Origin: Calycina herbarum
Lineage: Eukaryota; Ascomycota; Leotiomycetes; Helotiales; Pezizellaceae
Reading direction: 5' to 3'
Assembly: GCA_001414485.1 (NCBI GenBank)
Contig: LLEY01000017.1
Span: 537,584 to 601,583 of the forward strand
DNA: 64,000 bases
Positions 34,402 through 45,607 of the stretch are shown in pieces; positions within the stretch are counted from its first letter, which is position 1, and each line of letters opens with the position of its first letter. Made by a program: the position numbers and the translations under genes. The notes under the pieces were generated by a model. The model saw only the letters and a program-made list of their open reading frames with translations, did no database searches and was not told the DNA's origin.

Positions 34402-35510
34402 AGGGCTGACATAACGCTACGTCCTCGCCATTTATCTCAAGGTTAGCCCTTTACTTTTGGTTTGCTGTTAGTTCTCTGTTATTTTTTCTATTCACCAAGC
34501 AGCTGGTTGGGCTGTGAGCCATTGGTTTGCTGGAGATATTCCCGTCATTCTTCAGTTCAACTTCCTTTGGTACCCTTTTGACTTCACTGTTTTCCATTTT
34601 CTTTCTGTGGAGAACTTATATGAGGTCACCTTGTTCCATACAGCGCGTAGTTAGACCCAACAAACGAGTTTTATTTAACTCACTTGACTCGTAGTGCTTA
34701 AAACAAAGCTACCTAGGATATTGATATAAGAGAGGGAAGCTTTGTTCCTGGTACACAGTTTTTAAACAGTGTGCTAGAAAACACTGGATAATTAAAACCA
34801 TTCTCAATGAATGAGGTGGCTCGAGGTGGCTCGAGGTCGCTCTCTTGATTCTTCTAAATAGTCTATTGGTCTTACATAATTCTTAGGCTTTTATAGAATT
34901 TATGGGATAACAAGGAAAAGGGTTCTGCAGAGGAAATTCATATTCCTACATGACTCTAGATGTTATCATACTTTGAGCCTCTTTTACAATGTCCCTTTTC
35001 ACTTTCTAGCGGAAAAGTCATTTCTAGCAACCCTAGAACACATGACTCCTTTGTAAACTTGTATAGCTAAGTCTAATGCGTTGGCAAAACACCAGACAAA
35101 CATATCATATGACCTTCGAGAGAGCCATACCTGCAAATAATTCGATCAGGCGATGAACGAGATTTTCTAAAATGCAAATGTCAGGTGTTGCTGGCTGAAG
35201 CGACCCAATCATCAAGCGAAGTTCGCTTAGAAAGTTGTATCGTGATGTATTCTCCTTTCAAGTAACGTAACTTTTTCTTCTTGAAGCAGGAGAGATATGC
35301 TTCTGTGTACTACTTTTGGCGTCCAGACCCCGCAGCAGCTGAAGAAATACACTCTCAAAAATCATATGATGGCATGAAAATATGCTGAGTAACACTCCTG
35401 TCCCACCAATTACGGTTGCTAAGTAAGCCGACCGCATAGGCTAAAAACCACTGAAGGACTCTCAGGTGTTTAACGAGTGATGTATGACAGAAAGTTTTAA
35501 TGATATTAGA
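34402..35510. other. Intergenic stretch without a supported gene
   Basis: AT-rich DNA with a short tandem repeat GAGGTGGCTC near 34810-34835. No gene is supported. Confidence 0.4.
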
Positions 35511-35519
35511 TTATATATA
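35511..35519 (+). promoter_or_regulatory. Candidate TATA box of the CBM18 gene
   Basis: TTATATATA lies about 150 bp before the start codon at 35668. Confidence 0.45.
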
Positions 35520-35667
35520 CAGCACCAGGGAAGCGATCAAAGCACCCTTTCAAAGATACAAAGAAATACAATATCAGCTCATACCATCGTCTTTAAAGAC
35601 CATCTGCAAACAAAATAGCCACCACCTACAGCCTCAACCCATAAATTTGATCCTCCAAGTCTTCATA

Positions 35668-36125
35668 ATGAAGCTCAACCAAATCTACTTTATCGCCTGC
35701 CTCCCAATCCTCACTCTCGCATCGCCAATAGATGAGTATAGACACCTCATAAACCGAGATGTAGGCCAATGTGTTGGAGGTATCGGCGGTACCTGTGCAG
35801 CAGGTCTTTGCTGCTCCAAATTCGGATACGTATGTAACTTTTATTTTTACTCACTTCTCGCGGCCAGTCAACGAGAAAGACGTATGCTAATTTGTTGCAG
35901 TGCGGCACCGGTCCAGAATACTGCTATAAGGATGGAGATTGCGCCAATTATGGTGGGCCTTGCCCAGCAGGACTGTGTTGTTCGCAATGGGGGTGGTGTG
36001 GAAGCGGTCCTGATTATTGTCCTCCAGATCCAAAGATTTGTGCGAATTATGGGGCACCTTGCCCAGCAGGACTGTGTTGTTCCAAGTTCGGGTGGTGTGG
36101 GAGCGGTCCGGAATACTGTTCGTAG
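35668..36125 (+). CDS. Secreted chitin-binding lectin with three CBM18 (hevein-type) modules
   Basis: Two exons (35668-35829 and 35901-36125) with a 71-bp intron (GTATGT...TTGCAG) give 128 residues. Residues 1-19 form a signal peptide ending L-T-L-A-S. Three hevein-type modules follow, at about 34-62, 67-94 and 100-127. Each has the C-C-S-x-x-G-x-C-G-x-G-P-x-Y-C core with aromatic residues that stack on GlcNAc. The intron cuts module 1 just before its C-G-T-G-P-E-Y-C part, so reading through it destroys the module. Modules 2 and 3 are nearly identical also at DNA level. There is no catalytic domain. Such proteins bind chitin and may shield hyphae from plant chitinases or mask chitin fragments; that role is inferred. 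Confidence 0.88.
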
Positions 36126-36960
36126 TAAAGAGGGGGAATTGGTTGTCCTTTGGATGTTTGAATTTTTAATAAGTGTTGGGGGAAGCGGTTGGAATACCTT
36201 GTTCGCGTGTTGAAGTTTTGGTGGGCACTTGAGGCTTGAAGTCACGAGTTTCTTCTGCGGTAAGGCTTTTTGGCGTTTTGAGGAAGAACATACGTGGAAT
36301 CGGGGTTTGGGTGAGTTCTGACTGATGTACCTTTCTGAGCAAGTCTGAAGAAAAACCCCCAGAGTTTGACAGGAGATGCTTCTTCTTTGGTTTGCGGGTT
36401 CAAATTTGTGGGACGGATGAGTTGTAATGGCAAGGACGTGGGCAGGGTTGGAGTTGGGACGATAGAAGTCCTAAATTGTAGCATAATTAACAAGCTTTAC
36501 TTCGCTCTTGAAAGTCAAGAAAAATAATCTCGAATACGATTCTTGATACTTCCGTGGAGGGTCTGAGAATCTTGGTTGACTTTTCTATAGACTATTTTAA
36601 AACGGGAGAAAGAGATACTTACTAGCTCATCCCCCCCGGCACAGTACCAACGCTCAGTTCAAAGTAGCTAAGCCTTCAGAAACGAGGCGTTACACTGGTG
36701 GGCATAAGCGAGAGTGCCACATTTTGTGGGTTGGCTGTAATATTTGGAGCTTAACCAACTAATCACTTGAGCTGAGCGCCTAGCTCATCATCTGTATCGT
36801 GGGGTGGTTCCAAGGGTGGCGCGACAACCCGCTGGCAAGCGTCGAAGTGCTACTGACAACCTTTTGCCGCTGGATATTGTGAGAGTACAGCGATCAGCGA
36901 GTTGAGAAGAACGAAACAACGTTTGTAGTTTGCGTGATCGTATTCTTTTCCGGGGCTCGG
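36126..36960. other. Intergenic stretch without a supported gene
   Basis: This is the 3' side of the CBM18 gene and the stretch before the HET relic. No coding sequence is supported. Confidence 0.35.
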
Positions 36961-37640
36961 CTACCTCTGTAGCTTAGATGCGAACTTTGCGTGAGAAGCC
37001 AAGAGGACCGGGGAACATTCGACGTGGTGAAAGACTTCCATACTTTTTTCTCGAGACAATAGTAGGCACAGGGCGCCTCCCCTGTGTGATTTGACTGAGT
37101 GATTGAGAACCGCTACATGAGTTACCCCGGCGAGTGTTTCCATCTCATCAAAAGAAATCAGCTTGTTAGAAACATCCTTGTACTCAAATAAGGAAAGTGT
37201 AGTGGACATCTCATTTCGAAGCGGGGTAACAGTGGTCATGATTTGCTCATGCGCTTGGGTTGTCCACATCGTAGACGGGAAAATGTCCTTATTTAGATTT
37301 CTGGATGACAAACATTGAACGGTTTGAGCCTCAGTACGTAAACAGAGTGTACAGTTCAATCTGTGCAGGTGAGTCGGCCAACAGAGGCTGGTCGTTTTCA
37401 TGCAGACTGTAACGAAATAGAAACAATGTATGGTCAGCTGTGGAGTTGAAAATCGCTTCTTGAAGTCTAATGAAAGCTATCTCGCGGCCCTCTCCGTACA
37501 GTAGAGGCATAGTGACTTCGAACAATCCTAAGAGCGTATATGCTCGGTCTTCTTCCCTGGTAACTTTTCGATATGCTGCCCAGGAGAGCCTTTCTGTTGC
37601 ACTGAACTCATCAATTTCATGAATCCTAATGAGGACTTTT
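36961..37640 (-). pseudogene. Relic of a HET-domain (heterokaryon incompatibility) protein
   Basis: On the minus strand from about 37640 the frame reads D-E-F-S-A-T-E-R-L-S-W-A-A, R-E-E-D-R-A-Y-T-L-L-G-L-F and M-P-L-L-Y-G-E-G-R-E-I-A-F-I-R-L-Q-E, the well-known segment just after the HET domain in HET-E/HET-D type proteins. It then runs to L-L-A-D-S-P-A-Q and stops. A second frame (37401-36961) continues with V-A-V-L-N-H-S and L-C-L-L-L-S-R, so a frameshift has split the reading. The HET domain proper upstream is missing and in-frame stops occur. HET proteins trigger cell death on fusion of unlike hyphae; this copy should be dead. Confidence 0.75.
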
Positions 37641-38857
37641 TGGATCGATTTAGGTTATATCAGCGATCTCATCATGCCTCTCAGCCTTTGTACCGATCGG
37701 TGCCCAGTCTTCCGCAAAAAATTCGATCACCTGATAAGCGTCACCTGATGATGTTATATTACCAGCTATTAGTCTGCGTAATACACAAGGTAACCGTTGC
37801 GCAAGAGCAAGGATAACGCAAAAGTTCACCTAAAATGACTACTGAACGGTATCATTTTAACTAATAGCGCGTATATGGAGCGGTCCCTGCGATTATCGGC
37901 TAGTCACGTGGCACGATATCACAATGACGCTGCGCCTAGCTAAGATCTATGGAAAATGTTATATTCGTGTCTGAAAAATAAAACCACAACGCAGCAATTG
38001 AAATATATATGGCTTTGATTAATTAGCAATCAATGATCTATTCTGGATTTTTTTAGAATTTTCTAATAAATGTTCGTTATACTACTAGTCTTTTAGTGGC
38101 CCGGGCACGTAGAGCGGGGTCGAGTGCCAGGCTTCAGAGCTCTAGCATTCGCCACTTAGGTAAGTAATATTATACGATACCAAACGACCATTTGCTAACT
38201 CGTGGACGCGGACAAAATGGCCTTCGTTCCCACGCTCACTCTAGGCAGAGGTAAGGAGTTCCCCAGGTCTGCAAGGGTGCTATTGGTCGCCTCACTCGTT
38301 TGCTTGACCTTATGGCACCTTCCAGTCAAATCCACCAAGGCTGTAGGCAGAAGGAGCGACTGTGCCACTCCCCAGCCTTCTAACTTTTTTTATACTTTGA
38401 ATCAACTTGGGATTCTTTAAGTAAAGCTCATCTCCTTATGTTTGTAGATTTTTCAAATTCCCCCAAACCGGAGTTGTTTCTGGAAGGCTGGCTTTTCCAT
38501 GTTCTTCTACAGCGCCTCATAATTCCTCTCACCGGGCAAATAAATTTCTGTGTCACGCTCCAATCGGTAAATAAAGATCGCTTTCTAGGTGAGCTGTTTA
38601 AGATACCTGGCGACCAGGGTTTGCAGAAGTTCGTAACCTGGAACTGACCTAGAGTAGAATATTTCAACTCTACTCTACTTCGATTATTCTAAAAGGCTAG
38701 AATAATTAGGGTTATGCTGATATAGAAGTATTAAAGGCGAAAGCGCCCCTTAAGACGACAGTCACGAACTCATGGCGGTCGGGGTACTTCGTTGCTTCTC
38801 AATAAGTAAGCCCATTTTAGACTTCACCCGATCTATTAAATAATTCAGAACTAACAC
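37641..38857. other. Intergenic stretch without a supported gene
   Basis: This may include further HET-protein remnants at its left end. Around 37860-38200 it is AT-rich. A perfect 9-bp inverted repeat (ATTATTCTA...TAGAATAAT) lies near 38681-38704. No gene is supported. Confidence 0.35.
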
Positions 38858-40870
38858 ATGCAGCATATTGTTCACGCGCATCAAACTCTGATTCACTGCG
38901 AAATGGAGGTTACTGATGAACAGCTTACATTTGCTCTTAAAGAGGCTTTAACTTGCTACCTTGGCATCTTGTCTCGAGCCAACGTTTTTCGTGACACCAA
39001 CTTGCCTCAACGAGGAAAGGGCCTACAAACCACCTCAGACATATCCGTAGAGCACGAATTCAGAACGCGAGTCGCAGCAACGGAGCTCTGTCTACAGTAC
39101 ACTCAGGATATCGCTGCGAGCGTTTGTCACTGGGCTTCCGAACCTTTGGACGAGCTGGATGACGAATTAGACAATCAACTCTTCGACAACGAGGTAGATC
39201 CCACATCGAAACTCGAGTCTTTCATCCCGGATTTAGATGAAGATTTGCTGCTTGATATATTTTCTGGCAAGTGGGTTGAACCTGTGACTCCATTCTCAGC
39301 TGGGCCATCAGGCTCCCAAGATTTGCTCATCGATACAGAAACCAAGAACCTGTCAGACATTTTTGTGCGTACAATTCCTTTGTCTATTTTCTCAGAATAC
39401 TAATATTCAAGAAGCCTAAAAGTCGAGAGTCGACACCATTTCCCAACCAAAGATCAAGCGCCATCTCCACCCTTTCAATTCTAAGCAATACCAATTCACA
39501 CTTTGATTCTTCTCAACTGGACCAGAAACAAAATCAAGTACTTCTCGCAAATTTACCTCTAAATATGGACCAGTCTCCGAGACCATCAACACATAGGGAG
39601 GATTTGATAGCACGTCTAAGTCAACCAAAGAGAGTTGCTCCTGCAATCGAGAACCCCTACACGCCGTCCAAGCCAGCTCAGCGAACAAGACGATACTCAG
39701 ATCTGGTGAAGCGCCTAAGCCAGCCCAAAACAGCTCTTGTTGCACAGCAGAAACCACCAACTATCTCTATGTCGGCTCCGAGAACAGCGAGAATGGATGT
39801 AATCCAACGTTTGAGCCAACCCAAAGGTCTTCATTTCGGGATCTCCAGGCCACCAACCGTATCTGAATCAATTCGGAAAACAGTTCGACCAGAGGTGATT
39901 CAGCGTCTAAGCGAACCCAAAAGACCGTCTGCTGGCTCACCCAGGCCATCAAATCCGGCTAGACCAGTTCAACAGACAGTACCTTTGGATTTGATCCAGC
40001 GCTTAAGCCAACCCAGAAAGACTCCCTCAAGAGTGGAAGAGCCGGGGAAGTCCCTTAGGCCTGATCAACAACTTTCGCCATCGAGATTCGCAGCACGTCC
40101 CAAAACACCGAGGAAGGAATTAGAGTGTGTTGTCTGTATGAATCTAGTGGATAAGCGCAGAGTGGTATCTCTTCCATGCCAGCACACATTTTGTCGAGCA
40201 TGTCTTATGGCTGGTTTCAAATCGGCACTTTCTTCTCGAAAACTTTTCAAGTGTTGTGGTACTCGTGTTTCTACCACGTACGACGTGGATAACTTGCCGA
40301 TTGGGCTAATAGCATCTTACAAAACACTTGTCATGGAATTGACTACACGAAATCCAATCTATTGCTCGAAGATTTCATGTGGAGCGTTTATTCCCCCTAC
40401 AAATATCAGAGGACCTGTTGCTATATGCACCAAATATCTCGGGGCTTCTAGCAAAAAATGTGGGTCTAAAACTTGCGTTATGTGTAAGAAGCCTGTCCAT
40501 AAGGGTATCTGCAAAGAAGATAAAGATGGAATGCTAGTTAAGGCGTTGGCGAAAGAAATGAATGTGAGTACCCAGTTTCTCTAAGTAAGAAGGCTTCTTT
40601 GGGTAAATCCCGGACCTGAGACATTCCCCGTTCTTGGGATTTCTACAATGCTCTTTGTGACTCTTACTCATTCTGCTCCTTACATTTTATACATTTTTAA
40701 AGAAGTATACTGACTCCCAGATTCTGTAGTGGAAGACTTGCCCTAGTTGCGGAGAGATGGTGATCAAGAATGGTGGCTGCCTTCATATGAGCTGTCGGTG
40801 TGGATCACAGTGGTGCTGGAATTGCTTGAGGGCGATGGATGTCTGCAATCAGACTTGCGGACGTGAATAG
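38858..40870 (+). CDS. RBR-type E3 ubiquitin ligase with a five-copy 32-residue repeat
   Basis: Three exons (38858-39364, 39412-40563 and 40730-40870) give 599 residues. The 47-bp first intron (GTGCGT, branch ACTAAT, CAAG) joins two frames that are exactly in phase; M16 at 38903 is an alternative start. Residues 1-169 are helical and acidic at the end. Between about 233 and 371 the motif D-(L/V)-(I/V)-x-R-L-S-(Q/E)-P-(K/R) occurs five times at 32-33-residue spacing. RING1 starts at C408 ([15 protein letters not shown]), then a cysteine-rich IBR. RING2 is in the last exon with C-P-S-C, and G-G-C-L-H-M where C570 is the likely catalytic cysteine. RBR ligases pass ubiquitin through this cysteine. 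The target is unknown. Confidence 0.82.
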
Positions 40871-41445
40871 TTTCTTGCAGAGTAGGGAAGAGGGTATACA
40901 AATTTGCATCGAGGTAATGATGTTTTCTTTTACGTCTTAATCTCGGTCAACTGACTTGGTATAGGTGTTTCGTTGGGATCTGTCAGTCTTGGTGCACTTC
41001 AAACTCTGAAAGTTTTGGTTGCGATATTGGGCACGGCTGGGTTTGGATATTTCTTTCCACATTCGTAAAATCTAGTCAGACTACCGTTGAATGGGTTTAG
41101 GGTATGTGGTATGTTTCTCTATCAGCCAGTGCCAATTTGAAGGGATCACTTTGCAAAATCAACCATTTCACTGGCAAAGGAAACAGTACAGGGGTTGCTG
41201 TTCTTTTGCAAGTAAGTTGTTTACTAAACAGATAGGAAAATATTAATCTTTTCATCATGTCGGCTCCGCAGCAATTCTTCTTCCCGATTCTCCGTTTTGT
41301 ACGGAACGGGGTTTCGGTTAATACGGAGTTATATAACACCGCAAACCTCTTCTTACATCCTCTTCTCTTGCTCCTTTATCTCGTGTCTGTTCACTGCCAG
41401 TTTCTTGTTTCTCCTTACCAAAAATCTTTGAAGTTGCCTCCGACG

Positions 41446-42410
41446 ATGGAGAAGCCAACCTTTGTTTTCATACATGGTATATTTCATACAGCTTCTTGCT
41501 ACGACTCACTTATAACTTTTCTTGAGCCTCATGGGTACGAATGCGTCGCCATAACACATCCATCTGTTGGGTGTAAACCGGTGGTTCATGACTTTACCAA
41601 CGATGTGGATTTTATTCGCAAAAAAGTTCAGAGTCTGTCGGATGAGGGAAAGGAAATAATTGTCGTAATGCATTCATATGGTGGCAGTATGCAATATTTC
41701 CTTTTGTTCCCCCTTTTGTGCTCCAAGGTATTTTTAGTGGTCGGGAGCAGCTCTCACACTTGCTCACTGCTCCCGGCACCTGAGTAGAACGAAAAAAAGT
41801 AAGCTAATCTGTTACAGTGTGTGGAGGACAAGCTGTAGAGGGGTTGGGATACCAAGAGAGGAAATTAAATGGACTCGAGGGAGGTGTTGTGAGGTTGGTT
41901 TATGTCATGGCTTTGATGTTTGTGGAGGGCACTCAACCCGCGACCAAAGAAACGATCCAGTCGTTGTTTCCAAGTATGCAAGTAGACATCGAGGTTGGTC
42001 GCTCGAAACCCCGTACAGTCTCTCGCTAATTCGAGCGTTTCTAGACAGGAATCAGTGTTATCTCGCCTGCTACTGCGATCAAAGTCTTTTACAACGACCT
42101 TTCGCCTGAGGAGGCTGAAAAATTGACAGCACAGCTTGTACCCCAGAGCCTTGGGGTTTTTTACAGCACCGTTACGTATGCGCCTTGGCGAGAAATTTGT
42201 ACAACTTATGTTCTGTGTGAAAATGATTGTGCTGTGAAGCCGTCTTTTGTGGAGAGTTTGATTGGTGCTGCGAAAGCCACGGATAATCACATGATAGATA
42301 CCTTGGAGAGGTGTGATGCTGGTCATTTTGTTTTGAATAGTCGTCCCGAGTGGTTGGCTGATGTTTTGAGGAGGGCGGCTGGGGAAGTTCTTGGAACGGG
42401 TAATGCCTAG
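41446..42410 (+). CDS. Alpha/beta hydrolase (AB hydrolase-1, esterase-like)
   Basis: Three exons (41446-41686, 41818-41997 and 42049-42410) give 260 residues with consistent phases. The fold markers are H10-G11 in V-F-I-H-G for the oxyanion hole, nucleophile S77 in H-S-Y-G-G, acid D200 in C-E-N-D, and base H233 in A-G-H-F. The length fits small fungal esterase/lactonase-like members related to plant methyl esterases and SalR-type proteins. No signal peptide follows the chosen Met. An upstream frame from 41257 would add a hydrophobic leader, but the ATG at 41446 fits the family start. The first intron (131 bp) contains a CTAAT-type branch site near its end. The substrate cannot be read from sequence. 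Confidence 0.83.
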
Positions 42411-42733
42411 AGAGACTCAGACATTCAGCAGCAGTTTCCCGCTCCGGGTCATTATGTCTTCGTTGTGTTGCACAAAAAGAGGCTGGATAACTACTTGGCA
42501 CGCCATTTCGGGGGACCGCATCACCAACTTGCTTTTTTTTAATGGTCCAGCTGAGCACCTTGCGTCCAAATTAAACCGTGTTTTGCGGCTGAGAGCGATG
42601 AGGCTTATTGAAATCCAGCACTCAGAACCTTCTTTCTGACTATCTTTAGCATTATCTACTCTTTTCTTACATCGCGAGTTCGCTTTTTTCTCCCATTGCA
42701 ACAAAGTCTTTCTATGGTGTCCATAGCTACACA

Positions 42734-45244
42734 ATGGAGTATATCCAGCACGAAGAACAAGAACTCAATCTTCTCCTCAAAGACACCTCATTCCACTCTC
42801 TCGGAGGGGACCACCCCAAATCATTCACAAGTTCCAAATCATCGTGGTTTCGTATACACACCACGGGCTGGCGATTTGGGGTTATCACATGCGCATCATG
42901 GTCCGTCCTAGTCTTCGTGATAAACCTCACGATTTTTGTGTGGGCTGAAGCAAGAAATGATTTTCCTGGTTTCAGCAGTGATGGGAGACATCCAATATAC
43001 GAAGGGGACTGCGAAGTCACACGGAAACTCAACATCGCAGTTCATTTACTGATCAACGCGCTCAGTACTATTCTTTTGAGTGCTTCGAATTACTGCATGC
43101 AATGCATGTCAGCACCGACCAGGAAAGAGGTTGACAAAGCTCACCGGAAAGGAGAGTGGCTGGATATTGGCATTCAAAGTGTTCGAAATATTTTTTCCAT
43201 CTCTAAGAAGCGTGCCGGTCTTTACTTCCTGCTTGGTCTTTCGTCTCTCCCACTTCATTTATTGTTGGTACTCCATCTATATATGGAGGTTGGCACAATA
43301 CTGACTCTTACTAGTTACAACTCGACTGTCTTTTCTTCAATTGCTGCTACAAATTGTAGGTAGATCATTTAATTACTCCACTAGATTGCGCGAATGACTC
43401 TGAGTATCAAGAACTCGGTTATTCTGCCCTACCTTGCGGACTTGTTTTGTGTTCCACTACTTCCAGCCTACCTCATTTGTTCCACTCAACTCCACTCATT
43501 TTATGAATAGTACTGAAGTTGAGGATTCAGATTACATGTATTCCGCCAACGAGGCATTTAGCAACCCGTCATCTAAGAACTATACGCTTCTCGGAAGTCC
43601 TTGTCCCATATACGACAAAGAATGTTCAGCCAAAGTTTTCGCTAATAAACTATTTGATGAGTCGAGGTCCGGCAAATTCGAGCGACTCGAGAAGCTGGCA
43701 TGTATCGATGCGTATTCCATACCATTTCAAACAAACAGAGGGAGCCTTATACTTGTGGTACCAAACACGACTACAGGCTTTGACAAAGGAATTCCCACAG
43801 CTAGATTTCAAGGAGAAGAGGCGATCAACACAATCGAGGTTACATCTTGCCCCAGTGGACCCTTTTCATGGATCTGCCCTCCCCAAAATTGCGGTGATCA
43901 ATGTCAGTTCAATGTTGGAGCAGTCAAGAAAGATCTCGCCAATTGGAAGCCGTATGAATCGGAAATTCTTTACTGCCTCAGTGAACCAATTGAGCAACAC
44001 TGTCGATTGTTATACAGTGCACACCTAGCAATGACTGTCATAATACTCAATGCATTTAAGGCTTTGATCATGCTTTACATCGCATTGGGTATTAAACAGT
44101 CTCCGTTGATGACTATGGGGGATGCAGTGGTGTCTTTTCTTCATATGCGAGATGCCACCACGGCTGGTATGTGTTTAGCTTCGCGAGCAGATATAAAAGA
44201 ATCTCAGGAGAATGGACAGAAGTGGCCTATTGTGGCAAAGGCATATTCTTCCACAATCCCTTCGCGTTACCGGTCTTCTAGTAGGGCTAGGTGGGCAACA
44301 ACAATAACTCTGTAGGAACCCAAGTTTACAAAATCTATAGATCTAACTCACAATTCCAGATTCTCAATAGCTATTGTGGTCGTGATTGGATTATTAGCCT
44401 ATGGCATACAGGAAATGAAGGGACCGAAAGGGATGATAATGTCACTCGGTCTCGGAGCGATCAATCCAGCAACGTTCATCAGCTGGCCTCTCCCATCTTC
44501 TGGTGCGGCAGGAATAATTCTGAATGTGCTTGTTGCCAATTCCCCTCAAGTAGTGTTATCTTTTCTTTATTTTGCATACAATGGTATTTTTACCTGCATG
44601 TCTCTTGCATCAGAATGGAGTCGATACTTTATACATCGAAAGGGGCTTCGGGTTTCTGAAATTCCGAGAGGTGCTCAGAGAAGCACATATTTCCTTCAAT
44701 TACCTTACCGGTTTGCGATTCCGTTGATGATTACTTCTGGAACTTTACACGTAAGTACTTCCCTTGTACCATATTCCTGGTTTTTCAGGCGTAGTTGATT
44801 GCCGCCAATGAAATAGGGATCCCCAAGTTCAAAAATCTAACAAACAATTAGTGGCTCGTCTCCCAAAGCATTTTCCTCGTGACAGTCGATACCTATTTCC
44901 AAGAACGCCAAGGAAACCGCGAGAGAAGGTACCAAGACGACTACATGACCTGTGGCTACTCCCCAGTAGCAATGATAGCCGTGATAGTAGTAGGTTTTTG
45001 TATGTTAGCAGCGGCTCTCATGACTTCTCGTGTCAAACTGAAATCGGCAATGCCTGTTGTTGCGAGTTGTAGTGCTGCAATTTCAGCTGCTTGCCATCCT
45101 TGGAAGGGGAATGGAGACGGCAGTATGGCATTTTCGACACTTCGGTGGGGAGCATTGCCTGTTGAGGGAGAGGTTGGGTATTGTTCGTTTACCACAGAAG
45201 AAGTTGAGGAACCGGAGGATGGAAAGTTGTATGCGGGGTTCTGA
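42734..45244 (+). CDS. DUF6536 multi-pass membrane protein
   Basis: Five exons are proposed: 42734-43263, 43315-43355, 43405-44311, 44360-44750 and 44852-45244, giving about 753 residues. The DUF6536 N-terminal region is clear: G-W-R-F-G-V-I-T-C-A-S-W, first membrane helix, Y-E-G-D-C-E-V-T-R-K-L-N, second helix with S-N-Y-C-M-Q-C-M-S-A-P-T-R, E-V-D-K-A-H and W-L-D-I-G, then R-N-I-F. A large cysteine-containing outer loop follows, then four to five more helices and a cytoplasmic tail. The small second exon (41 nt) and its right border are the weakest; an alternative (donor 43360, acceptor 43411) also keeps frame. The family is fungal and uncharacterised; length fits. Confidence 0.8.
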
Positions 45245-45607
45245 TTTACGCGAATTTGATGAAAAATAATATAAGAGAGGGTTGCTGGTTTCTGGGAAGC
45301 TACGATATATATTTTGGCAAATGATAAATGTCGCCTTTCAAGTATTCAGTAGGCCGATCACGTGAATGTGGATTGCAATGTGGCAACCGGAATGCTATAT
45401 TACTACTTCAAGCATCTCGGATCACGAGAGATGGAAGGATGGAAACATATGCTGACACTGATAATAGATCTTGCTAAGTTATCATAAACATATGTACTAG
45501 GAGCTGTCATCTTCTCTACCGTTTATTTTGATCTTCTTGACTTTTGACCCCTTTTTATGGAAACACATTGCCAATCATGTTCTGTCGCAGTATTCTCGGG
45601 GAATGGT

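Noticed and set aside
41257..41445. Upstream in-frame extension of the alpha/beta hydrolase
   Set aside because: It adds a hydrophobic, non-family leader; the Met at 41446 matches the usual family start. A secreted form cannot be fully excluded.
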